Positions 1 to 7,101 of a stretch of DNA of 64,000 nt are shown here, in pieces. The notes under the pieces were generated by a model. The model searched no databases, was not told the DNA's origin, and was given only the letters and a program-made list of their open reading frames with translations. How positions within the stretch are numbered: position 1 is the first letter of the stretch; each line of letters opens with the position of its first letter. This DNA comes from an uncultured Bacteroides sp. (GTDB taxonomy: Bacteria; Bacteroidota; Bacteroidia; Bacteroidales; Bacteroidaceae). The position numbers and the translations under genes are program-made. Location of the stretch: contig CASDXF010000005.1 of NCBI GenBank assembly GCA_949285075.1, forward strand, positions 29,422 through 93,421. Reading direction: 5' to 3'.

Positions 1-627
1 CCGATGGCTTGTCTGGCCGGCGTACTGGTGGTGGTGTCGTACAACATGAGCGGATGGAGGGTGTTCAAGGCCCTGCTGAAGAACCCCAAGTCGGACGTGA
101 CCGTGCTGCTCATCACCTTCTTCCTGACCGTTATCTTCGACCTGACCGTGGCCATCGAGGTGGGACTGGTCATCGCGTGCGTGCTCTTCATGAAGCGCGT
201 GATGGAGACGACCAAGATATCGGTCATTACCGACGAGATTGACCCGAACAAGGAACTGGACATCGCCCTGCACGAGGAGCACCTGATGGTGCCCAAAGGG
301 GTGGAGGTGTACGAGATAAACGGCCCTTACTTCTTCGGCGTGGCCACCAAGTTCGAGGACATGATGGCCCGCATGGGCGACCGGCCCAAAGTGAGGATTA
401 TCCGTATGCGCAAGGTGCCCTTCATCGACTCGACGGGCATACACAACCTGACCACACTCTGCCAGATGTCGCAGAAGGAGAAGATTACCGTCATCCTATC
501 CGGAGTCAACGAGAAGGTACACGAGGTACTGGCCAAGTCGGGATTCTACGAGCTGCTCGGCGAGGAGAACATCTGCCCGAACATCAACGTGGCGCTGGAG
601 CGGGCGAAAGAGAAGCTATCCAACTAA
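1..627 (+). CDS. SulP-family anion transporter, C-terminal part with STAS domain (partial)
   Basis: The reading frame is open to the left edge, so this is the 3' part of a larger gene and the first ATG at position 4 is not its start. The first 60 residues hold the last membrane helices of a SulP/SLC26-type sulfate or bicarbonate permease. A charged linker and a STAS domain (about residues 95-205) follow. The motif PFIDSTG near residue 142 is the conserved STAS loop, whose serine is phosphorylated in anti-sigma antagonists. The protein would act in the inner membrane. The substrate cannot be told from this part. The next gene starts 21 bp downstream on the same strand. Confidence 0.85.
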   Translation, partial: PMACLAGVLVVVSYNMSGWRVFKALLKNPKSDVTVLLITFFLTVIFDLTVAIEVGLVIACVLFMKRVMETTKISVITDEIDPNKELDIALHEEHLMVPKGVEVYEINGPYFFGVATKFEDMMARMGDRPKVRIIRMRKVPFIDSTGIHNLTTLCQMSQKEKITVILSGVNEKVHEVLAKSGFYELLGEENICPNINVALERAKEKLSN

Positions 628-648
628 AACCATACACATTATTGTCTT

Positions 649-2029
649 ATGAAAGGAAGAAGAGTGATTGCCGCGCTATGCGCCGCCTGCCTCGTCGCGG
701 CGGGAGGTCCGCTGCGCGCGCAGACAGACAAGGGGGAGGACATGAGCGTGTTCGACCCGCAGACGGGGAACCCCGTCATCCCCGCTTATCTGGCGGATGC
801 GACCATCTACTACGACGAGCGCACCGATATGTTCTACGCCTACGGCACGAACGACGGGGCCGTGGGTCGACGCGAACGGGGCCGCCCCCGGCAAGATGTT
901 CTTCAAGGGGTACGACGGGCAGTTCTTCATCGACGACGACGGCACCATGTACGTCACTACCGACAACGGCTTCTTCAAAATCATGAAACTGCGCTTCGAC
1001 GGCGAAGGACGCGTGTACATGGACAATGACGACCCTCGCCTGACGAAAAGCGACTCGAACGAGTTCATCGGCACCTATAAGTACAAGGAGGTGGAGGGCA
1101 TCAGGAACATGTTCGAGGCCTCGTACCTCTACAAGCGAGGGGGACTGTACTACCTGATGTGGTCGTTCGAGGGAAGCGAGAACTACAACGTGCGCTACGC
1201 CGTGGCGGACAACGTGATGGGGCCGTACCGAGAGCTGAACGGCTCGATGACCACGCCCATACTGGCCCGCGACGACGCGCATCAGATAACGGGGACGGGA
1301 CACCACTCCATGTTCGACTACGGCGGGCGGACCTTCATCGCCTACCACCGTCAACACTACCCCTTCATCGACAGCAAGCGGCAGACCTGCATCGAGGAGG
1401 TCTTCTTCAACGACGACGGCAGCATACGCCCCATACGCCCCACCCACCGTGGGGTGGAAGTGGTGAAGGGGGCGAGGAAGCACGACCGCGAGAATCTGGC
1501 GCTGGGCAGGCCGACGCTCGCCTCCTCAGCACGAGGATACCACTCCGAGCCGTACGACCGGAGGTTCCGCACGGTGGGCGTGGAGTTCAGCTTCGACGGA
1601 CGGTACGCAGCGGACGAGAACTACGGCACGCGGTGGGAGCCCGCACCGGAAGACCCGAGCCCCTACCTCATCGTCGACCTCCAGAAAGAGCGGCGCGTGG
1701 CCGAGGTGGAGACCATATTCGAGTTCACCAACCGCCGCTACCTCTACCGCTTGGACTATCTGCCCGCCAAAGCCGCCGGTGACCTGAAAGAGGCCGAGGC
1801 GAGCAAGCAATGGAAGACCTTCGCCGACCGCGCGGCGTGGGGAGCCTCGCACTCGCCGGTGGCCGACCGTCCCGAGAGCGGGGCGACGGTCAAGGCACGC
1901 TTCATCCGCCTGACCCTGCTCGCCGCCGACGTGCCGCCCACGGCGGACGGGGCCGACCCGGAGAACGCCGTCAACGGGCAGAGCGTGTTCGAGATTGCCG
2001 TCTTCGGCGAGCCGTCACGCGGGCGATAA
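649..2029 (+). pseudogene. Glycoside hydrolase family 43-like protein with F5/8-type C domain, internally deleted and frameshifted
   Basis: Translation starts at 649 with a signal peptide (about 25 residues, ending LRAQ) and the first GH43 blade (AYLADATIYYDE, then YAYGTNDGA). The frame breaks near 866. The rest of the family (TGPWVDANG, then FFIDDDGTMYV) continues in the next frame to 2029. The spacing suggests that roughly 80-100 residues, about one propeller blade, are missing at the join. The probable general-acid Glu lies in EASYLYKRGGLYYLMWS. Residues after about NLALGRPT form a discoidin-like carbohydrate-binding domain. A secreted arabinan/xylan-type glycosidase is the likely ancestor. 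An assembly error at the join is the alternative to a true pseudogene. Confidence 0.75.
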
Positions 2030-2046
2030 GCACAGCCGCGCTCCCC

Positions 2047-2333
2047 GCCGGAGAGAGACGCAAGACATCATGTCCGGGACACCGACGAGTGTTCCGGACA
2101 TTTTCGTATGTACATGATTCCTTACAACGTGAGTGTCCGCCGGAGACCCTCGAAAGTGTAGGCCGGACACATACGTAAGTGTCGAGTGGAGACTTACGTA
2201 AGTGTGGGGCGGACACTTACGTATGTCTCCCCCTGACACTTTCGACCCCCGCCAGAAGGCATTGTAGAGGGGGTAGGCACGAAAAAGCGTCCGTGAGGGA
2301 AGCTCTCTCACGGACGCTTGAAAATACGTTACA
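2047..2333. repeat. Dispersed intergenic repeat, copy A (three 23-bp palindromic units)
   Basis: This element is homologous to 25705-25945. It begins with a 13-bp hairpin (arms 2070-2082 and 2089-2101, loop CGACGA). Next comes an inverted pair CGAAAGTGT (2151-2159) and ACACTTTCG (2236-2244) that encloses three tandem 23-bp units (2165-2187, 2188-2210, 2211-2233), each centred on TACGTA. The end is a long hairpin that acts as a minus-strand terminator. It lies between the broken GH43 gene and a convergent radical SAM gene. The length difference from copy B is exactly two units (46 bp). Confidence 0.85.
2282..2319 (-). terminator. Intrinsic terminator of the radical SAM gene, inside repeat copy A
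   Basis: A perfect 13-bp stem (AAGCGTCCGTGAG at 2285-2297 with its complement at 2307-2319) is followed on the minus strand by five U. It lies about 130 bp past the radical SAM stop codon. The same hairpin, partly changed, occurs in copy B. Confidence 0.7.
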
Positions 2334-2452
2334 AGTCAGTGGTAAGGCCGGACTATCCGCGGTGGTCGGTGCGGACGGCCGTCACAACGGGAGGCCGAGA
2401 GCGGAATGTCCGCAGGCGTGACACGCCACAGTGTCAGGAGCCGAAGGCCGTC

Positions 2453-3226
2453 TCAATAGGAGGCCGTGGCGGGAATACCCGCCGCCCTGACCAACGCCGC
2501 GATGCGGTCGAGCTCCTCGGGAGTGGCCTTCCTCAGGTCATGGTCGGGAGTCTCCCGGTCAATCGTGTAAATCATCACCTGACGGGGGGCGATTTCCTTC
2601 ACCGCCTCAAGCCACGGCAGCACGAAGCGGTCGGACGTGTTGTCCATCTCCCTGCCCATGTATCCGCCCTTGAGGAACATGGTCTGCACGACGCATCGGC
2701 CGCCGAAGGCCTTCATCCCCTCGATGACTCTCCGCGCCGAATAGTCGCCGCGGGGACGGTCGAGCAGGCGGATGTACTCGTCGTCCACCGTGTCCAGCTT
2801 CAGGATGTTGTTGTCTACCTTGCCCAACGCCTCGAACACCGCGGGACGGTGGATGAAGGTAGCGTTGCTCAGCACGCTGACCTTAGCTTCGGGGAAGTAA
2901 CGGTCGCGCAGGGCGATGGTGTCGTCTATAATCTCGGGGAAGTGGGGATGCGCCGTCGGCTCCCCGTTACCGGCGAAGGTCAGCACGTCGGGCGCGGGGC
3001 CGTTCGCCCGCATATCGCTCAGCCTCTCCTCCAGCGCCGCCCGCACCTCCTCGCGGGTGGGCAGCGGCAGGCGAGGCCGACGGTCGGCGTTGAACCCGCA
3101 CTCGCAGTAGATACAGTCGAATGAGCACACTTTCCCGTCGGCGGGCAGCAGGTTGATGCCTAACGACACCCCCAAGCGGCGGGAATGAACAGGCCCGAAA
3201 ATGGGCGAAGGATATATCACAGTCAT
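2453..3226 (-). CDS. Radical SAM protein
   Basis: A 257-residue protein with the radical SAM cluster motif CSFDCIYCECG near residues 34-44, followed by the GNGEPT motif of the SAM-binding strand (about residue 91). It belongs to the compact radical SAM proteins of the COG0731-like group, which have the CxxxCxxC motif and no extra cluster domain. The substrate is unknown. The start ATG at 3226 fits the family N-terminus (PSPIFGPVHSRRLG). A weak promoter match (TATCTTCG on the minus strand, about 3248-3255) lies just upstream. It converges on the broken GH43 gene through repeat copy A. Confidence 0.8.
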   Translation of the reverse strand: MTVIYPSPIFGPVHSRRLGVSLGINLLPADGKVCSFDCIYCECGFNADRRPRLPLPTREEVRAALEERLSDMRANGPAPDVLTFAGNGEPTAHPHFPEIIDDTIALRDRYFPEAKVSVLSNATFIHRPAVFEALGKVDNNILKLDTVDDEYIRLLDRPRGDYSARRVIEGMKAFGGRCVVQTMFLKGGYMGREMDNTSDRFVLPWLEAVKEIAPRQVMIYTIDRETPDHDLRKATPEELDRIAALVRAAGIPATASY

Positions 3227-3277
3227 GTCTTTGTCTATTTATTCGTCGCGAAGATAGGGAAACTATTCACACGTTAT

Positions 3278-3781
3278 TCACCGCGCGGCCCGTCCGGGGT
3301 AAGCGTCCGCCTCGGCGGGCCTCAGTCCGAAGGCCTTTCCCGTCATCCGCTCGACGGCCACCCGCCACACCTTGACGTTGCGTACGGCGGGTTCGGAATA
3401 GCCGCAGGCGTTGTCGGTGTAGTGCCTCATGATGACGTCGAGCGCGCGACGCTTCTCCTCCATGTCCTCCACGAAGGTGACCCGTCCCCGGCACTGCACG
3501 CTCTCCGAGCGCATACTGTAACTGCACGCCATCCGCTCGCTCTGGTACACCAGTTCGTGCCCCTCGCAGAACACCGCGCAGACGTGGTCGTTCCGTCCGA
3601 GCATCTCCAGCTTGCCCCCGTCGGGTCCGGAGTGCAGATAGAGCGTGCCCTCCTCGTAGCCGAAGTTCATGGGAATCACGTATGGGTTGCCCTCCAAGTC
3701 GGTCATGCCGACGAAGCATACCTCGCAGCGGCGGATGATGTCCTCCATCCGCCGCCTGTCTTCAATAACTACCGTTTTCAT
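3278..3781 (-). CDS. Pyridoxamine 5'-phosphate oxidase-like flavin-binding protein
   Basis: 167 residues with the split-barrel flavin-binding fold of the PNPOx-like/NimA group: an N-terminal helix and strand (CEVCFVGMTDLEGNPYVIP), then NFGYEEGTLYLHSG and a conserved VCAVFCEGHELVY segment. Relatives include 5-nitroimidazole reductases, but most members have no known role. It lies 51 bp upstream of the radical SAM gene on the same strand and may share its transcript. Nothing here proves nitroimidazole resistance. Confidence 0.75.
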   Translation of the reverse strand: MKTVVIEDRRRMEDIIRRCEVCFVGMTDLEGNPYVIPMNFGYEEGTLYLHSGPDGGKLEMLGRNDHVCAVFCEGHELVYQSERMACSYSMRSESVQCRGRVTFVEDMEEKRRALDVIMRHYTDNACGYSEPAVRNVKVWRVAVERMTGKAFGLRPAEADAYPGRAAR

Positions 3782-3856
3782 TGCCTCTTGTTTTCCGTTT
3801 GTTAACCTGACGCGAAGTACACGAATTATGCGGAATAAAGCAAGCGATGCCGCCCC

Positions 3857-6523
3857 CTATTTCGGTTCCCTGTCGCAACTCACCACCGTCACGCTGCAAG
3901 GCACTCCGTCGGCCAGCGCCTCCGCCCGGATAATCACCGGGTTGGAGTACATCCCGTTGTAGCACTCCACTAGCGCCTTCCCGCTCTCGTCCGTCCGCAC
4001 GGAGGGGTTCCAGTAGAGCGTGCGCCTGTAGTCGTCGCCTATCGCCTCGGGGCTCTTGTCCTTATAAACAGGAGAGTAGAAGGCCAACGGGCGGGTGTAT
4101 CCCTGAATGAAGGTACGGCGCGTGCCTCGGGCGGCCCGCATACTCTTCTGCGTCAGGCGCAGGAAGCTGTTGGCCCCCTTGTTCGGGATAACGTAGAACA
4201 GCGCGTACTCCCCGAAGCGGGACAAGTCGATATTCTTGTTGATGTTGTAGTTCATCTGGGAAGACCTGTTAATCTTACTTTTCGACTTCATCGCGTCCGC
4301 GTAATAGTAGAAGCTGTCGTCGAAGGTGCGCGTCGGCGTTACGGAGGACTTCGCTACTCTCCTCGCCGAGCTTAGCACCTTCTCGGTGTAGGAATTGGCC
4401 CCCTCGCATATCATCAGCTGCCTGATGCCGTCTACCTCGTTCCACAGCACCCATGCCGCCATCGAGTCGAGCACCTGCTCGCCCACAATCAGGCAAATCG
4501 TCCGGTGCTTGTAAGTGCAGCTTCCGTCTAACGGCTCGTAGATGAAGTTAGGGTTCACCTTGCGCAGGAAGTCGGGAATCGTGATGACGGTCTCGCCCTT
4601 GTCCCTCAGCTCGTCCACGATGCGAGGCACGTCATAGTAAGCGTCCACGCTCTGCTCGAACACTTGCGTGGTCAGGTTCACGTGCTTCCGCTTGGCCGTG
4701 ACCTCCACCTCGTCCAGCACGTGCGTGTCGGCAGACCTCTCGATGGAATCCTTGTAGAGCGAGTCGACCCGTTCGGCGAGCGCCATCCATCCCTCCTTCC
4801 CCATCCATTCCGGGTGCAGCTCCTCGTAGCCGAGCGTCCGGGTGTCCGGCGCAAAGTTCCGGTCGAGCAGCACGGAGGTATCCTTCTTGCGCTTCGCCCC
4901 CTTGCGGCGTGTCTGGAACACGGCCTCCACCTCTCCCTCGAAGGCGTTGACCGGAAGCGTGAAGCGTCCCTCCCCGTCCGTAAGGGTCTGTCCGGCGATG
5001 ATGGTGTCGCCCATCTTCGCCATGACGCTCACTTCCATGTCCTCAAGCTCGTTCTTCAGAATCGTGGAGCGTATCTGCCCGTTCAGCACCAAGTCCGTTT
5101 CCGGGCGTTGGGACGGCTCGGGAGTGTTGGCTGAGGTCAGCAGCGACATGTCGTATTGCCTCCACCCGTGCACCATGAGCAGCGCGTCCAGCTCCTGAAG
5201 CCTGCTCAGCGAAGCGTCGGAGAAGTAATACCCCGGCTGATGGATGTACCCCTTCAGGCCGGAGGTCAGCAGCATATCGGTGAAAATCGTGTTGTCGTAC
5301 TCGGCGTAGTCGGAGCGCAGCGCGTCCTGAACGGAGATGGAGAAGTTGCCTTGCAGGGGATTGCCGTCGGTATCCTTCAGCTCCACCTCGTAGCGCATCG
5401 GCTCGTAGGGGAGGTAGACCTCCTTCACCCCGTCGATGGCTAAGGAGAGTTGCTCGCTCGGCTGCACGAAGGTGAAGCGCTCACACAGCGTAGCGCCGCT
5501 CTGGTCGAGCAGGCTGACCTGATACACGCCGCCCGGCAAGTCCTTCGTCTTGAGCAGGAAGGTGAGCTTTCCGCCCGGCTTCATGCGCAGCGCCCAGTAG
5601 TCGTACGGACGCCCTTCGCGGCTGATGAAGGCGCAGAGGTCACGGGCGGGCGTGTCTTCGTTGCAGAGCACGTCGCACACGATGCCTCCGGCGGGCTGGC
5701 TTACCTTCAGCACATACCCCCGCGGGAGGGGCTTGGGAAGGTCGAACGTGTATTCCTTCCCCTTATAGGTCACTTTCGCCACGGCGGGCTCGTCGCCCGG
5801 AGTATAGTCAAATACGCCCATGCCGTCGTGTAGGGTCTCTATCTCCGTCAGCACGTCACCGTTACGGGTACGGATAACCCCCTTCAGGCTCACCGCTTCC
5901 TCGTCGCGGCTCTCCGCCTTGAAAGCCACTCTGGAAGGCACGCCCCGCACCAAAGCGCCTCCCTCGGGAAAGAACTGGAGGGCGAGGCGCTGCTCCACCC
6001 CTTTGGGACGCTGCTCCATAGAGGCGTTCAGGTCATAGGTGGAGATGTGACGCTCCAGATGCTCGCCTGTAGTCTTCTGGTAGATGGGGAAGGTACGGGA
6101 GAAGTAGACCGGCTCGCTGAAGGCTTCCATCCAACGGGTGTAGGCCCTTATCTCATAGTAGCCGGAAAGGGTACCGCCGTCCAACGCGATTTGTCCGCTC
6201 CCCTCCCCGTCGGTCAGTTTCACTATCTGCCGCTGAACCACCTGTCCCGTCTGGTTGAGCATCTCCACGTAGAGCGGCTTGCTCAGGGGACTGGGGCGGT
6301 TGCTCTCGGCAAGCGTCACGTAGGCCTTGAACCATATCGTGTCGCCCACGTAATAGCTGCTGTTGTCGAAGTGAAGGTACGCCTTCTCGCGGGGATAGGC
6401 GTCCGCGTAGGCTACCGCGCGCTCGAAGAAACCGCGAAACAGGGAATCGGTGTCCACGGCCTGCGCCTTAAGGGAAACGACTCCCATAAGGACAATGACT
6501 GATAACATGGCTGTCCGTTTCAT
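3857..6523 (-). CDS. Large secreted protein with MG2/macroglobulin-like and regulatory-like domains
   Basis: 888 residues. A signal peptide (about 1-22, ending LKAQA) is followed by EKAYLHFDNSSYYVGDTIWFKAYV, the start of an MG2-type domain found in Bacteroidota outer-envelope proteins. More beta-sandwich modules follow (NFSISVQDALRSDY; then TDGEGRFTLPVNAFEGE, a carboxypeptidase-regulatory-like segment near residue 500), and a C-terminal part with a TonB-plug-like fold. It probably sits in the periplasm or outer membrane. Function is unknown. The start is well supported by the signal peptide. A long intergenic region with repeats lies upstream. Confidence 0.7.
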   Translation of the reverse strand: MKRTAMLSVIVLMGVVSLKAQAVDTDSLFRGFFERAVAYADAYPREKAYLHFDNSSYYVGDTIWFKAYVTLAESNRPSPLSKPLYVEMLNQTGQVVQRQIVKLTDGEGSGQIALDGGTLSGYYEIRAYTRWMEAFSEPVYFSRTFPIYQKTTGEHLERHISTYDLNASMEQRPKGVEQRLALQFFPEGGALVRGVPSRVAFKAESRDEEAVSLKGVIRTRNGDVLTEIETLHDGMGVFDYTPGDEPAVAKVTYKGKEYTFDLPKPLPRGYVLKVSQPAGGIVCDVLCNEDTPARDLCAFISREGRPYDYWALRMKPGGKLTFLLKTKDLPGGVYQVSLLDQSGATLCERFTFVQPSEQLSLAIDGVKEVYLPYEPMRYEVELKDTDGNPLQGNFSISVQDALRSDYAEYDNTIFTDMLLTSGLKGYIHQPGYYFSDASLSRLQELDALLMVHGWRQYDMSLLTSANTPEPSQRPETDLVLNGQIRSTILKNELEDMEVSVMAKMGDTIIAGQTLTDGEGRFTLPVNAFEGEVEAVFQTRRKGAKRKKDTSVLLDRNFAPDTRTLGYEELHPEWMGKEGWMALAERVDSLYKDSIERSADTHVLDEVEVTAKRKHVNLTTQVFEQSVDAYYDVPRIVDELRDKGETVITIPDFLRKVNPNFIYEPLDGSCTYKHRTICLIVGEQVLDSMAAWVLWNEVDGIRQLMICEGANSYTEKVLSSARRVAKSSVTPTRTFDDSFYYYADAMKSKSKINRSSQMNYNINKNIDLSRFGEYALFYVIPNKGANSFLRLTQKSMRAARGTRRTFIQGYTRPLAFYSPVYKDKSPEAIGDDYRRTLYWNPSVRTDESGKALVECYNGMYSNPVIIRAEALADGVPCSVTVVSCDREPK

Positions 6524-6828
6524 GAGCTATGTATTTTAAATGGTTAAACTACGCATTCAATATTAAGGTTCATAGCGAAGGCAGGTCTAACGGGACGGAC
6601 TGTCGCCATAGCGAGAAATCCGCAGGCAATTTATAAAAAATGAAAGGAAAACGCAAGAGAATACGACAATTTATTTTTCTACCAAAGGCTGTCGTTTGGG
6701 TTTTCGCGCTTAAGTGATGTTGTCTGGCCTCTTCTTGAATTCCTTTCCGGCTTCTTAACCGAAAAACAAACGCGCGGCCATAACGCTTCACGCAGGAAAT
6801 CATTTATTATCAGCGCTTTACTTCCCGT

Positions 6829-6930
6829 CGTGAGAAACAGCCCCGTTTCTCGTGAGGCGCTGCCCTATCTGTCGCGAGCCGTAGGGCCGTCTGTCACGAG
6901 CCGCAGGGCGAGCTGACAAACGGAGAAGGG
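6829..6930. repeat. 22-bp-period intergenic repeat array, site 1
   Basis: Successive copies of a unit like GAGCCGTAGGGC plus a linker ending CTCGYGAG recur every 22 bp (GAGGCGCTGCCC, GAGCCGTAGGGC, GAGCCGCAGGGC). An inverted half-unit (GTGAGAAAC with GTTTCTCG) stands at the left edge. The tail GAGCCGCAGGGC followed by GCTGACAA is shared with site 4 at 25.2 kb. It lies between the MG2 gene and secDF. The rest of 6524-6828 is AT-rich with nothing I recognise. Confidence 0.8.
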
Positions 6931-6949
6931 GGAACGTCCTCTTTTCCCC

Positions 6950-7037
6950 GTACAACACTTTACAGACTCTTGTACAGCATTCATCTGACTCTTGTACAGC
7001 AAACGCCCTATTCATGCACAGCGATTGAACGGCTCAC
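6950..7037. repeat. Second 22-bp-period array (GTACAGC units)
   Basis: GTACAAC, GTACAGC, GTACAGC and GCACAGC begin at 6950, 6972, 6994 and 7016, exactly 22 bp apart. Two of the linkers end in GACTCTT. This motif is unrelated to the neighbouring GAGCCG array but has the same period. It sits just downstream of secDF, beyond its terminator. Confidence 0.6.
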
Positions 7038-7043
7038 ATAACA

Positions 7044-7075
7044 GAAAAGCCCCTTCCGAACGGAAGAGGCTTTTC
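7044..7075 (-). terminator. Intrinsic terminator of secDF
   Basis: GAAAAGCC/CTTCCG on one arm pairs with CGGAAG/GGCTTTTC on the other, around a short AA loop, with U-rich flanks. It stands about 27 bp past the secDF stop codon. Confidence 0.8.
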
Positions 7076-7101
7076 GCATATAATAAATGAATAACTGTCG
7101 A

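Noticed and set aside
2015-2311. A minus-strand frame in repeat copy A, and 25673-25873 in copy B, with similar peptides (TYVSGLHFRGS-type)
   Set aside because: The similarity comes from the repeat DNA itself. Frames differ in starts and lengths and the region has palindromes and a terminator. I take it as noncoding.
2318-3124. Long plus-strand frames opposite the radical SAM, MG2, argS, ahcY, YfhO and CoA-transferase genes
   Set aside because: Antisense or shifted shadows of GC-rich genes, with Arg/Gly/Ala/His-rich translations and no domain.
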